Assembly: GCA_045804965.1 (NCBI GenBank)
Contig: JBJMMD010000031.1
Span: 1-64,000, forward strand
Reading direction: 5' to 3'
DNA length: 64,000 nt
Source: CAVTUU01 sp045804965
Lineage (GTDB): Bacteria > Chloroflexota > Chloroflexia > Thermomicrobiales > UBA6265
Shown here: positions 43,116-52,266 of the stretch, piece by piece
How the letters are laid out: each line of letters starts with the position of its first letter
Position numbering within the stretch: position 1 is the stretch's first letter
The notes under the pieces: model-generated
Database searches by the model: none
The model's input: the letters and a program-made list of their open reading frames with translations, nothing else
What the model was told of the DNA's origin: nothing
Program-made: the position numbers and the translations under genes

Positions 43116-44222
43116 CTAGACGATCGCCGACTCGGTCTTGGGATCGAAAAAGTGGAGCTTATCGAGTGGAGAGGTCACTTGGATCTGCTGACCGCGCGTC
43201 AAGCGTATATCCGGATCCATTCGGGCGGTGAGCGTGAGCCCGTTGTTGTCGAGATAGACAAAGATTTCGTTGCCGAGCAACTCGATGACATCGACCGTCA
43301 CCGGAATCATCGAGTCGGCAGGCGCGAGCCCGTCCGCCCGTGAGCGCTCAACCAGATGCTCCGGCCGTACGCCCATCGTCACCGTCTGTCCCAGATACTG
43401 TTGCAGCCCGTTCATGCGATCAGGTGGGGCTTGTAAACGGAACCCTGGCGTCGTCGCGTAGATCTTGCCGTCGGAGGACTGAACGGTCACGTCAACGAAA
43501 TTCATCGCAGGTGAGCCGATGAACCCAGCGACGAACTTGTTCGCGGGGCGATCATAAAGGTTTTGCGGCGTGTCGAGCTGCTGAAGTAGTCCGAGGCTCA
43601 TAACGGCGATGCGGTCGCCCATCGTCATCGCCTCAACCTGGTCGTGCGTCACATAAATCGTGGTCGTTTGCACGCGCTCGTGCAACTTGATCAATTCGGC
43701 TCGTGTCTGCACGCGCAATTTGGCGTCTAAGTTCGACAACGGCTCGTCCATCAAGAAGACATCTGCGTTGCGAACGATCGCGCGGCCAAGAGCAACGCGC
43801 TGACGCTGACCACCAGAGAGCGCCTTCGGCTTGCGGTCGAGATAGGGTTCGATATCAAGCGTCCGCGCGGCCTCGCGCACGCGCCGCTCTCGCTCGTCCT
43901 TTGGCACTTTCCGTAATTTCAGCGGATAAGCCAGGTTGTCTCGAACCGACATGTGCGGATAGAGCGCGTAACTCTGGAACACCATCGCGACATCGCGATC
44001 CTTCGGCGGAAGGTCGTTGACGACTCGGTCGCCGATGATGATCCTGCCTTCGGTGATCTCTTCGAGTCCGGCGACCATCCGCATCGCCGTGCTCTTTCCG
44101 CATCCCGAGGGACCAACAAGCACTAAGAACTCGCGGTCGTCACACTCCATCGTGAGTTCTTTGACCGCTTCGACGTTCCCTGCGAAGCGCTTTGTGACTC
44201 CGTCGAAGATAACGCGTGCCAT
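43116..44222 (-). CDS. Sugar ABC transporter ATPase, MsmX/UgpC/MalK type
   Basis: 368 residues. Walker A GPSGCGKST (37-45), Q-loop VFQSYALYPH, signature LSGGQ (135-139), Walker B FLMDEP (157-162), then a TOBE/regulatory domain with LGNEIFVYLDNNGLTLT. ATPases of this type often serve several CUT1 importers. No permease genes are next to it; the permease pair at 5209-7099 in this window lacks an ATPase. ATG at 44222 has AAAGGGAG upstream. It is divergent from a KDG-type sugar kinase. Confidence 0.92.
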   Translation of the reverse strand: MARVIFDGVTKRFAGNVEAVKELTMECDDREFLVLVGPSGCGKSTAMRMVAGLEEITEGRIIIGDRVVNDLPPKDRDVAMVFQSYALYPHMSVRDNLAYPLKLRKVPKDERERRVREAARTLDIEPYLDRKPKALSGGQRQRVALGRAIVRNADVFLMDEPLSNLDAKLRVQTRAELIKLHERVQTTTIYVTHDQVEAMTMGDRIAVMSLGLLQQLDTPQNLYDRPANKFVAGFIGSPAMNFVDVTVQSSDGKIYATTPGFRLQAPPDRMNGLQQYLGQTVTMGVRPEHLVERSRADGLAPADSMIPVTVDVIELLGNEIFVYLDNNGLTLTARMDPDIRLTRGQQIQVTSPLDKLHFFDPKTESAIV

Positions 44223-44421
44223 TCGCTTCTCCCTTTCACGACTACAGGTAAGAGGCAACCTGCCCCCTGCCAGAGGCGCCTTCTCAGATGCTTGGCCGCA
44301 TGTCGCGGCGCCTTACGACCTGCATGACGTTTTTTCGCTGTTCCGGTCACGGTTGTCAAGGGCGTGGCGCTCACCAGTGACGCCAAACGGCTAAGATACT
44401 CACCTTCTTTTAGGCAACTTC

Positions 44422-44439
44422 GGTCCGGAATTCCGGACC
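44422..44439. promoter_or_regulatory. 18-base perfect palindrome upstream of the sugar kinase
   Basis: The dyad GGTCCGGAATTCCGGACC starts 40 bases before the kinase start. Its place in the divergent region between an ABC ATPase and a sugar kinase is typical of an operator for a sugar-responsive repressor, but no regulator gene is adjacent. Confidence 0.5.
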
Positions 44440-44461
44440 TGCGAGCAATGAGGGCTAACGA

Positions 44462-45496
44462 GTGAGTATCGAATCTGATGCCAATGTGCAACCTCCTTTC
44501 GTAGGAGTGGTCTGCTTTGGCGAGGCAATGATCCGGTTGACACCTGTCCGCAATGAGCGCCTCGAACGCGCTCTCAATCTCGACCTCACCGTTGGCGGCG
44601 CTGAGCTGAACACCGCGGTCACCCTCGCCTGCCTCAACGTGCGGGCTACCTGGATCTCGCGCTTGCCACGGACCTCCCTTGGCCGGATGATTGAGCGCCA
44701 GGCTCGGGCATCGCGAGTCGACACTCGCCATATAACGTGGGTCAACGAAGCCGACGGTCGCGCGGGACTCTACTTCCTAGAGGAAGGCGTCGATCCCCGG
44801 CCTTCCGCTGTCACGTATGATCGCGCTGGTTCAGCAATCGCAAATATCAAGCCGGGAGAAATCGATTGGCACTCGTTGCTTTCCAGTGCAACCGCGCTCC
44901 ACATCTCGGGCATAACGCCGGCCTTGAGCGACGGCTGCCGAGCGGAGACGATGGCCGCGTTTGACGCCGCCAATCAACTCGGCGTTCCCATATTTTTTGA
45001 TCTCAACTATCGTTCCAAACTTTGGAGCGAAGACGCCGCTCGCCGCTGCTTTCTTGAACTCGCGCCAAAGGTTGATGTCCTCCTCGCTTCACGCGGAGGT
45101 CTCCGCACATTTTTTGGCATTGAGGGTGGTCACGAACAGGTCATGACCGAGGCTCGCCAGCGGCTCGGCGTCGCTGCGATCGCGCTCACACGCAAGAAAA
45201 CGTCGGGCAGCCGGGGCTTGAAACTTCGCGGCTTGGGGATGGGGAAGTCCGGCGAGTTGGCGATCACGCCGTGGCGCGAGATCGAGATTGTTGACCGGCT
45301 CGGCGGCGGAGATGCGTTTGCCGGCGGATTCATCGCGGGCTATCTCGAAGATTCGCACGATCTCTCCAAAGCGATCTCTCTCGGTCTCGCCGCCAGCGCT
45401 CTCAAACATACGATGCCCGGCGATTTTCTCTCGGCGACGAGGGATGAAATCGAGGGAGCAGTGTCTACGGCAGACGAAGGTGTGCTTCAGCGATAG
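44462..45496 (+). CDS. PfkB-family sugar kinase, KDG-kinase-like
   Basis: 344 residues. The N-terminal motif CFGEAMIRLTP, the GGAELNTAVTLACL segment and the catalytic GGGDAFAGGFIAG (D284) are ribokinase-family markers. YFLEEGVDPRPSAVTYDRA is a feature I link with 2-keto-3-deoxygluconate kinases. In the same window an acid-sugar dehydratase (50032) makes the kind of product this enzyme phosphorylates. GTG at 44462 has GAGGGC upstream. KDG specificity is inferred. Confidence 0.85.
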   Translation: MSIESDANVQPPFVGVVCFGEAMIRLTPVRNERLERALNLDLTVGGAELNTAVTLACLNVRATWISRLPRTSLGRMIERQARASRVDTRHITWVNEADGRAGLYFLEEGVDPRPSAVTYDRAGSAIANIKPGEIDWHSLLSSATALHISGITPALSDGCRAETMAAFDAANQLGVPIFFDLNYRSKLWSEDAARRCFLELAPKVDVLLASRGGLRTFFGIEGGHEQVMTEARQRLGVAAIALTRKKTSGSRGLKLRGLGMGKSGELAITPWREIEIVDRLGGGDAFAGGFIAGYLEDSHDLSKAISLGLAASALKHTMPGDFLSATRDEIEGAVSTADEGVLQR

Positions 45497-45577
45497 GCGA
45501 GGCGCGGCCCCGTTGCGAAGTTGCTGAGAACGGCGCGCGTTCCCCTGACTATGAGGTTCGTAGCTCAAACACCGGTG

Positions 45578-46480
45578 CTACCTCTCGATCACTTCAACCC
45601 CTGTGGGCGCGATGTTCAGGACCGCGGCTTGGCCAGGAACGCCAAGGCGCTCGGCGATCCCGCTGAGTGCTTCACAGATTGCGGAGGCATCTTCCGGACG
45701 GGCCAGAGCCAGGATCGTCGGTCCCGCCCCGCTCAAGCAGGCTCCGACCGCGCCGGCGTTCCTCGCCGCTTCGGCCATTGGCGTCAAGTGTGGGAACAGC
45801 CTTGAACGATACGGCTCGTGCAACCGATCTCGCATGCCCGCGGAAATTGCCGCCATGTTCTTCGTCAGCAGCCCCGCGACCAAACCTGATGACGTCGCCA
45901 CATTGAAGGCGGCGTCGGGAAACGGAATTGTTCCTGGTAGCGCCGCTCTTGCTGCCCACGTCGCGCCGGTCGCTTTAGGAATGAATACGGCCGCCGCGAG
46001 CCCGAGACCGTCGCCATTCGTTAGCTGAATCGCTTCCTGAATACCAGGAACCGCGAGAATTGCCCCACCATAAACTGCCGCCCCAACGTTGTCGCCGTGA
46101 CCTTCCATGCTCCAAGCGTGGGCGTACAACTCACCATCCGTGAGTCCAAGCGCGAGCAGATGATTCGCGGCAAACAAACCAGCCACCACTGCGGCAGCGG
46201 AACTCCCGAGTCCTCTTGCCACCGGCACGTCCGCCTGAACGGTGATTGTCACGGGTGGAAGCTCTCGCTGATATCGCGAGGCGACAAATCGCATTGCGGT
46301 CAGGGAGAGGTTTTCGCGATCTACGAGAAGTTCGGCATCGTTGCCCGCGAGAACGACTCGGGTTTCGCCGGTGGCCGGTTCAATCGCTATTTCGTTCCAA
46401 AGATCGAGGGCAAGTGCGAGGGCGTCGAAACCCGGACCGAGGTTGGCCGAAGAAGCGGGCGCTCTAACCGTGAATCGCAT
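45578..46480 (-). CDS. thrB: Homoserine kinase
   Basis: 300 residues of the GHMP kinase family: RAPASSANLGPGFDALALAL at the start, ATP loop VPVARGLGSSAAA and C-terminal GACLSGAGPTILAL. It phosphorylates homoserine. The ATG at 46480 lies 14 bases inside the 3' end of threonine synthase, so the genes overlap and are co-translated. The frame further upstream, to 46564, belongs to thrC in another frame. Confidence 0.94.
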   Translation of the reverse strand: MRFTVRAPASSANLGPGFDALALALDLWNEIAIEPATGETRVVLAGNDAELLVDRENLSLTAMRFVASRYQRELPPVTITVQADVPVARGLGSSAAAVVAGLFAANHLLALGLTDGELYAHAWSMEGHGDNVGAAVYGGAILAVPGIQEAIQLTNGDGLGLAAAVFIPKATGATWAARAALPGTIPFPDAAFNVATSSGLVAGLLTKNMAAISAGMRDRLHEPYRSRLFPHLTPMAEAARNAGAVGACLSGAGPTILALARPEDASAICEALSGIAERLGVPGQAAVLNIAPTGVEVIER

Positions 46481-47786
46481 CGGACAGCACTCGCTCCAAT
46501 GCAGATAGCTCCGCCGGAATGGTGACTGGCCGAGTCGCTCCGCTGCGCGCAGCTCCCTCAACATCTTCCAGGTGATACTTCACCACCGAGTCCGCGTCTT
46601 TAAGCAGGTGACCTGTCAGCACACCGACGACACTTGCATCCGGTGTGATCATGCCGTCCCGGACGAGCCGGCGAACACCCGCGAGCGTTGCGGCGGACGC
46701 CGGTTCGCAGCCGATGCCGGCGCGATCAATCAGCGCTTTCGCTTCCAGAATCTCATCGTCGGTGACGGAAGTGACAACGCCGTCAGTGCGCTCGATCGAG
46801 CGGCGGGCGCGGGCAACACTTGCGGGATTGCCGATCTTGATCGCAGTCGCTACCGTCTCGGCGGTAACCGGCTGATAATGGTCGAACCCGCTTTCAAAAT
46901 AGGCCGCAAACGGCGCCGCGCCGGCCGCTTGAACGGTCGCCAGGCGGGGCAGGCGGTCGATGAGTCCGACCGCGTACAGATCCGTGAGCGCTTTGCCAAA
47001 TGCCGCGGTGTTGCCTAGATTTCCGCCCGGAAGCGCGATCACGTCGGGCACGGTCCACTCGAGCTGCTCAAGCATCTCGAATACGATGGTTTTTTGGCCC
47101 TCAAGCCGAAACGGGTTCACGGAATTGACGAGATAGACGCCATAGTCTTTGGTTGTCGCACGCAACAGCGAAAGCGCTTGATCGAAATCTCCCTCGACCT
47201 GAACCACCTTCGCGCCGTGCGCGATCGTTTGGCTGAGCTTGCCACCGCTGATCTTGCCTACGGGAATAATGACAATCGCCGGAATGTTTGCTGCGGCGGC
47301 GTAGGACGCAAGCGAGGCGGATGTATTGCCGGTCGATGCGCAGGCGACGATTCGCGCTCCAATCGCGCGGGCATGGCTTATGCCGACCGTCATCCCGCGA
47401 TCCTTGAACGAGCCGGTGGGATTCTGGCCCTCGTGTTTGAGTCCAAAGCGGACAAGACCAGCGTAGTCGGCGATCCGCTGATCCCAGTAAATCGGCGTTC
47501 TGCCTTCCGCGCGAGAGATGATTGCGGCGTCCGGGATCGCGGGTAAAAGCGTTCGATAGCGCCACACGCCTGATTGAGCAGCAGATGAAGGGAGCGGGCC
47601 GCCAAAATCGTCGGCCGTGACGGTACGGTTCAGATCGATCACTGCATCCAAAAGGCCGCCGCATGCCTGGCATTGGGCGACCGACCCGGTCGCCTCAGTA
47701 GTCTCGCCGCAATCCATGCAGCGCACAAACAAACCGGCCGGCTCACGCCGGCTGTCTGACCCACGTTTCTCATGAACCAGACTCAT
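46464..47786 (-). CDS. thrC: Threonine synthase
   Basis: 440 residues. A small zinc ribbon at the N-terminus (C23, C26, C39, C42: CMDCGETTE...QCQACGG) precedes the PLP domain, with PLP lysine K128 in NPTGSFKDRGMT and phosphate loop STGNTSASLASYA. It converts phosphohomoserine to threonine. ATG at 47786 is preceded by GGGAGG. No homoserine dehydrogenase gene is close. It is encoded upstream of thrB on the same strand. Confidence 0.95.
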   Translation of the reverse strand: MSLVHEKRGSDSRREPAGLFVRCMDCGETTEATGSVAQCQACGGLLDAVIDLNRTVTADDFGGPLPSSAAQSGVWRYRTLLPAIPDAAIISRAEGRTPIYWDQRIADYAGLVRFGLKHEGQNPTGSFKDRGMTVGISHARAIGARIVACASTGNTSASLASYAAAANIPAIVIIPVGKISGGKLSQTIAHGAKVVQVEGDFDQALSLLRATTKDYGVYLVNSVNPFRLEGQKTIVFEMLEQLEWTVPDVIALPGGNLGNTAAFGKALTDLYAVGLIDRLPRLATVQAAGAAPFAAYFESGFDHYQPVTAETVATAIKIGNPASVARARRSIERTDGVVTSVTDDEILEAKALIDRAGIGCEPASAATLAGVRRLVRDGMITPDASVVGVLTGHLLKDADSVVKYHLEDVEGAARSGATRPVTIPAELSALERVLSDAIHG

Positions 47787-48199
47787 CGAACCTCCCGACC
47801 CGGGAAAGACTTGTGCGCCAAATCACTAGCGGATGAGCATACCACGCGTAGTGATCCGGTACGTCGCCGCCTACGGGCCGAGATCACCGCCGCCCAAACG
47901 TTGTTGGGCAAAGAAGGACAAATATCTGGCGGCTGGATGATCAAGTTAGAGCGCCGTAACTGTGTCTTCGAAGAACGGAAAAGATGCGATTGGGCGCCTA
48001 GTTCTTGGGCGAATTTCGCGACCCCTCTTCCCAAGTCGAGTTGTCGCAAGGCCCTGGCATTCGTGAGTGATTGTGCAGAAACTCGGAAAGAATGACTGGA
48101 CAGGGAACACCCACAGTGCACGCCGCGAGTTGTTCGCGAGCGGCCTGCCGGTCTAGCTGTATTTCCCATTCTGAGCTGAAATGCTGAACGAAACTGTCG
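47787..48199. other. 413-base region upstream of thrC
   Basis: No gene is evident; frames in it are short or shadow. A dyad ATCACTA-N20-TAGTGAT (47822-47828 and 47849-47855) flanks the minus-strand hexamer TATGCT at 47841-47836, a candidate -10 for thrC. I looked for a T-box or threonine leader peptide and did not find one. Confidence 0.4.
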
Positions 48200-48880
48200 T
48201 TATTGTGTTTGGTCGTTTGGCACCCGATGCGCCCGCACAACCGTCCGCTGCAAATAGACGCCGTTCTGGTAGTCGAATGGTCCACCGCAGGTAATGAGCG
48301 TCAGGCTTTCATCGTCGGTCGGACCAACGATTTCTGAGATCGGTGCGTTCTCAGAGTCGTAGTTCTTCACCCATTCGACGGCATATGTGTAGACCTGACC
48401 GTCTTCGCCGGTGACCTGAATCTGGTCATCCGTTTGCAGTGATCCGACGCTATAGAAGACGGCTGGGCCTACATCCCAGTAGTCGAGATGGCCGGCCATT
48501 ACGGCGTTGCCCTGTTCGCCAAGCTTGGCCGTTTCTTTGTACCAGGAAACGACCCATGGTCCGGTCGGATCCTGCATCTTGCCATCGACGATCTCAATCG
48601 ATTCGACTTCGGCATCGACGCCGGCTTTCTGAATCTTGATCGCAACAGGTTTGACGCCCGCTGCTAACACCGGCGCCGGGTTGAGTCCGATCGGCCCGGG
48701 CCGCAGACCGCCGGTTGTCGGCATTTCTCCAGTTTTCGTGGAAACGATCGGCGCATTTGCGGATACGGTCGCCGTCATTGCAATCAACATCAAAAGTAGG
48801 ACAACCGAAAGGCCAAACCCGGAAACTCGCCACCTGGCAATTGGCCGCACGGGGATAGAGTGGTCAACTATCTTATTCAT
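48200..48880 (-). CDS. Sortase, class E/F-like
   Basis: 226 residues with an N-terminal signal-anchor helix (about 21-43), a proline-rich linker, and the sortase core: H131 in AGHLDYW, catalytic C198 in LTLITCGG, and R212 in YLQRTVVRA. Sortases cut a LPxTG/LAxTG-like motif and join proteins to the cell wall. None of the proteins seen in this window has an obvious sorting signal, so the substrate is unknown. ATG at 48880 has GGAGACGGAAAGC upstream. Confidence 0.88.
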   Translation of the reverse strand: MNKIVDHSIPVRPIARWRVSGFGLSVVLLLMLIAMTATVSANAPIVSTKTGEMPTTGGLRPGPIGLNPAPVLAAGVKPVAIKIQKAGVDAEVESIEIVDGKMQDPTGPWVVSWYKETAKLGEQGNAVMAGHLDYWDVGPAVFYSVGSLQTDDQIQVTGEDGQVYTYAVEWVKNYDSENAPISEIVGPTDDESLTLITCGGPFDYQNGVYLQRTVVRAHRVPNDQTQ

Positions 48881-49030
48881 GGTCCGCTTTCCGTCTCCTC
48901 TCCGCTGAAACCGGTCAGTGCGGCAGAGAAAACTAAGTCATCAGGTTCAGTAACAGTCGCCGCGTCTCATAGCTCATAACGCGCGACACACGATAATCGT
49001 ATCACCCGATTTACGTTGAATCGACATGGG

Positions 49031-49056
49031 CCGGTTTGCTCGAACCGGGCCGCGTT
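49031..49056 (-). terminator. Imperfect hairpin downstream of the aldolase gene
   Basis: The arms GGGCCGGTT and AACCGGGCC pair except at one position around a TGCTCG loop. It lies about 85 bases past the stop of the DapA-like gene at 49139 (minus strand). No T-run follows. Confidence 0.3.
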
Positions 49057-49138
49057 TCTTGCTCGTCAATTTATGCTGCTCGTATACCGCGCGAGCATCG
49101 ACATCTTAAAGCTTTGAAGGCGGCGACTGCGAGCCCAA

Positions 49139-50035
49139 CTATTGCGCTCCGATGCAACCGTCGATGAAACGGTCTAACTGGCGCAATGAAATCTCATCGA
49201 GCGGTATGGCAGGCTGACGCTGATGCGCGGACGAAAACACGCCTCGCCGCACGAGCTCGTGTTTGGCCGACGCGACCGAAAAATCGATTGACTGCATGGC
49301 CCAGAGTACATACGGCAGTGCGTTTTTGAACGCGCCTTCCGCCAGAACCGGACGGCTGGCTTCGAAATTCCGCTGAATCCCTGCGAACAGTCGAGTGAAG
49401 TTGGGCGCCGGCATGCTCCCGACCGCTCCCCGCCCGAACGCGTCGATGGCCCCTAGTCCGCCCCAACCGCAGAAAACCCTCAAACGCCCCTTGCTTAGGC
49501 GTATGGTCTCGCTGATCGTCGCGCCTTGCGGCATTCCTTCGGTCTTCACGTACTGAATGGTCGGCACGAGTTCGGCGAGGCGCGCCCATAGCGCGGGGCC
49601 CATTGAAACGCCGGTCAACTGGGGCGCATCCTGAATCACAATTGGAACGTCGACCTCCAGTCCAATCCGCTGGTAATACGTGAAGAGGCTCGCTTGATCA
49701 GGTTTGACGAAATACGGCGGCAGCACCATCACCGCGTCCGCGCCGGCCCTCGCCGCTCTCGCTGCCCGGTCGATCGCCACCTCCGTTCCCGCGCCGTCGG
49801 CAGAAATAACGACCGGCACGCGTCCCGCATTTTGTTCAATAACAGTCTCGGTTACCCGTTCGCGTTCTGCCTCGGTCAGTTTGTAGCCCTCACTGGCGAT
49901 TGCCAGGGCCGCAACTCCGCTCGCCCCTTCCGCGATCACGAAGTCAATTTCTCGGCGCAGGCTCTCGAGATCGAGCCCGCCGTCCTCGGAAAACGGCGTG
50001 CAGAGGATTGGAATGCACCCGCGTAACGTGCTCAT
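49139..50035 (-). CDS. DapA-family aldolase, acid-sugar type
   Basis: 298 residues of a DHDPS/N-acetylneuraminate lyase-like barrel: Schiff-base K164 in IQYVKTEG, start IPILCTPFSEDGGLD, and GCIG-type end. In true dihydrodipicolinate synthase the strand before would carry Y in YNxP; here it reads VIQDAPQ, with Q instead of the Tyr. It is therefore probably a keto-acid aldolase/dehydratase on a sugar pathway rather than lysine synthesis. It overlaps the upstream enolase-family dehydratase gene by ATGA, which supports this. Reaction inferred. Confidence 0.82.
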   Translation of the reverse strand: MSTLRGCIPILCTPFSEDGGLDLESLRREIDFVIAEGASGVAALAIASEGYKLTEAERERVTETVIEQNAGRVPVVISADGAGTEVAIDRAARAARAGADAVMVLPPYFVKPDQASLFTYYQRIGLEVDVPIVIQDAPQLTGVSMGPALWARLAELVPTIQYVKTEGMPQGATISETIRLSKGRLRVFCGWGGLGAIDAFGRGAVGSMPAPNFTRLFAGIQRNFEASRPVLAEGAFKNALPYVLWAMQSIDFSVASAKHELVRRGVFSSAHQRQPAIPLDEISLRQLDRFIDGCIGAQ

Positions 50036-51222
50036 TCAAGATTGTCCGTCTGCAAAGCAGCGACGTCTATGCGATTGCCGTCGCGCCGTTCCCAACCGGG
50101 TGCGAACAGGGGTAGGAAGTTTGAGATTTCGTACGGATGCTTCTCGATTTCACTCCAGTTGAGATCGATGCCGAGACCAGGACTGTCCGGGATCGAAATC
50201 TTGCCGTCGACGACGTCAGGAGCGTGGTCGACCAAGTCTCGTTCCCACGAAACGTTGAATTCATCGAACAGCTCCTGGATCAATATGTTTGGCGTGCACG
50301 CACCGAGTTGCACGCACGTAGCGGTCGAAACCGGGCCTTGCGCCTGATGCGGCGCGACGACCCCATAATGAGCATCGACCATCGCGCAAACCTGCCGCGT
50401 TTTCCAAATCCCGCCGAGATTGGACGGGTCGGGTTGCAAGATGTGAACGGTGTTTTGCGCGAGCAGTTCGGCGAATTGGTGCGAGGTCGTGAAACTTTCA
50501 CCCGTCGCGACTGGGACCGAGATTCGTCTCGCGACTTCGGCGGTAGCGTCGATCTTCATGTGATCGGTCGGTTCTTCAAACCAAGTGGGGTCGAACTCAG
50601 CGATCTCCTCGCCGATCCGAATTGCCTCGGCGACACTGAAGCGGCGGTGCCCTTCGATCATGATCTGCACTGACGGACCGACGGCTTCGCGCACCGCCCG
50701 CACGATCGCAAGAGCGAGCCTGCGGTCGTCGTTATCCATAACGCGGTGCGCTGCCCCGAACGGGTCGAACTTGAGCGCCCTGTAGCCACGGCCAATGACA
50801 TCGATCGCCTTTTCCGCAAACGAATCGGGCGTGCGGGGACCTGCGTACCAACCATTCGCGTAGACCGGCAGTGATTCGTGATAACGGCCGCCGAGCAGAT
50901 CGTAAATCGGGCGGCTGGTTGCCTTCCCAATGATGTCCCAGCACGCGATCTCGACGCAGGCGACCGCGTTCATCTGAATCTGGCCGCCTTCGGAATAGAC
51001 ATCACGCGTCATACGTTGGTGGATCGTCTCAACTTGGAACGGATCCATTCCTTCGTATCGGGGCGCCAGCTCATGGACTGCCGCTTCAACGGTTTTGGCG
51101 AACGCATTCAGCGACCCTTCGCCGATACCGTAGAGACCCGGCTCATCCGTGTCGAGGCGAACGAAGAGCCAATTCTTCCACGGATTTCCCACGATGTAGG
51201 TCGTCGCCCGCGTGATCCGCAC
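50032..51222 (-). CDS. Enolase-superfamily acid-sugar dehydratase (galactonate dehydratase-like)
   Basis: 396 residues of the mandelate racemase/muconate lactonising subgroup. Magnesium ligands E190 (IMIEGHRRF), E216 (EEPTD) and E242 (ATGESF), base-side K151 in LKFDPFG and H292 in APHQAQGP are visible. This set resembles D-galactonate/gluconate dehydratases that make 2-keto-3-deoxy sugar acids. GTG at 51222 has AAGGAG upstream. It is coupled to the DapA-like gene (ATGA), and the KDG-type kinase lies 4.5 kb away. Substrate inferred only. Confidence 0.85.
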   Translation of the reverse strand: MRITRATTYIVGNPWKNWLFVRLDTDEPGLYGIGEGSLNAFAKTVEAAVHELAPRYEGMDPFQVETIHQRMTRDVYSEGGQIQMNAVACVEIACWDIIGKATSRPIYDLLGGRYHESLPVYANGWYAGPRTPDSFAEKAIDVIGRGYRALKFDPFGAAHRVMDNDDRRLALAIVRAVREAVGPSVQIMIEGHRRFSVAEAIRIGEEIAEFDPTWFEEPTDHMKIDATAEVARRISVPVATGESFTTSHQFAELLAQNTVHILQPDPSNLGGIWKTRQVCAMVDAHYGVVAPHQAQGPVSTATCVQLGACTPNILIQELFDEFNVSWERDLVDHAPDVVDGKISIPDSPGLGIDLNWSEIEKHPYEISNFLPLFAPGWERRDGNRIDVAALQTDNLE

Positions 51223-51311
51223 GGTGATCTCCTTCGGCCTCTTGACGGCGAATCAGGTCTTGAAGTTCCGAATGGCGTGATCCTACCGCGAGTTGAGATC
51301 GAATTAGCGAG

Positions 51312-52217
51312 TTACTGTTCAGGTGGTAAAGGAGGCTCAGTTGGCGGTGGCTCGGCCAGCGGCGGCGGAACGGACCGAAGCGTGGTCGGCGTCTGCGTCT
51401 GCGCCTGGGCAGGCGCGGGCGGTTGCTGAGCAGGTGGACCGCTCGAGGAGGTGCCGCTTATCGCGGTAGCCGCGCCAACGAATGCTTCGAGAAGATCGAT
51501 TGGGAGCGGGAAAATAACCGTCGTGTTCTTTTCGGCTCCGATCTCCGTCAATGTTTGCAAGTAGCGAAGCTGAATCGTCACCGGGTTTCGATGGATGACT
51601 TCGGCCGCTTCCGCGAGTTGCTGGCTCGCCTGGAACTCGCCTTCGGCATGAATGATTTTTGCGCGTTTTTCGCGCTCAGCCTCGGCTTGTCTAGCCATTG
51701 CTCGCTGCATTGATTGCGGCAACTCAACGTCGCGGACTTCCACGACCGACACTTTGATGCCCCATGGCTCGGTCTGTTGATCGATGATCTGCTGGAGCTC
51801 GCGGTTGATCTTTTCTCGTTCCGACAGCAGCTCGTCAAGCATCGACTGCCCGAGCACACTCCGAAGCGTGGTCTGCGAAATTTGCGAAGTGGCCCGAATA
51901 TAATCCGCCACGTTCACTACGGCCGCGTTTGGATCGACGACGCGAAAGTACGCAACCGCATTCACTCGGACCGTGACGTTGTCACGAGTGATCACTTCCT
52001 GCGCCGGAACATCCATCGTCACGGTCCGAAGATCGACCTTCATCATCCGCTCGACAAACGGAATGAGAATGATGAGTCCCGGCCCGCGCGGACCGACCAG
52101 TCGCCCGAGCCGGAATACCACGCCCCGCTCGTATTCCTGCACAACCTTGATCGCCGCGAAAAGGACGACGAGCACGAAAAACACGATGACGAGGAGGACA
52201 CCTATTGCAGCGCCCAT
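51312..52217 (-). CDS. SPFH/Band-7 slipin
   Basis: 301 residues: N-terminal membrane anchor (about 3-24), SPFH domain (YERGVVFRLGRLVGPRGPGL, FVERMMKVDLRTVTMDVPAQ), a coiled-coil helix (REKINRELQQIIDQQTEPWG), and a C-terminal tail of about 50 residues that is proline- and glutamine-rich (PPAQQPPAPAQAQ). It forms membrane microdomain scaffolds. It follows the NfeD-type protease gene on the same strand, a conserved pair. ATG at 52217 is preceded by CAGGAGCAGTTG. Confidence 0.9.
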   Translation of the reverse strand: MGAAIGVLLVIVFFVLVVLFAAIKVVQEYERGVVFRLGRLVGPRGPGLIILIPFVERMMKVDLRTVTMDVPAQEVITRDNVTVRVNAVAYFRVVDPNAAVVNVADYIRATSQISQTTLRSVLGQSMLDELLSEREKINRELQQIIDQQTEPWGIKVSVVEVRDVELPQSMQRAMARQAEAEREKRAKIIHAEGEFQASQQLAEAAEVIHRNPVTIQLRYLQTLTEIGAEKNTTVIFPLPIDLLEAFVGAATAISGTSSSGPPAQQPPAPAQAQTQTPTTLRSVPPPLAEPPPTEPPLPPEQ

Positions 52218-52266
52218 CAACTGCTCCTGCCGATAACGCTCGACGGTTTATTGAAATGATGCATTC

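Noticed and set aside
47787..48199. T-box or threonine attenuator upstream of thrC
   Set aside because: No T-box bulge sequence (TGGNACCGCG on the minus strand) and no short ORF rich in Thr codons were found.
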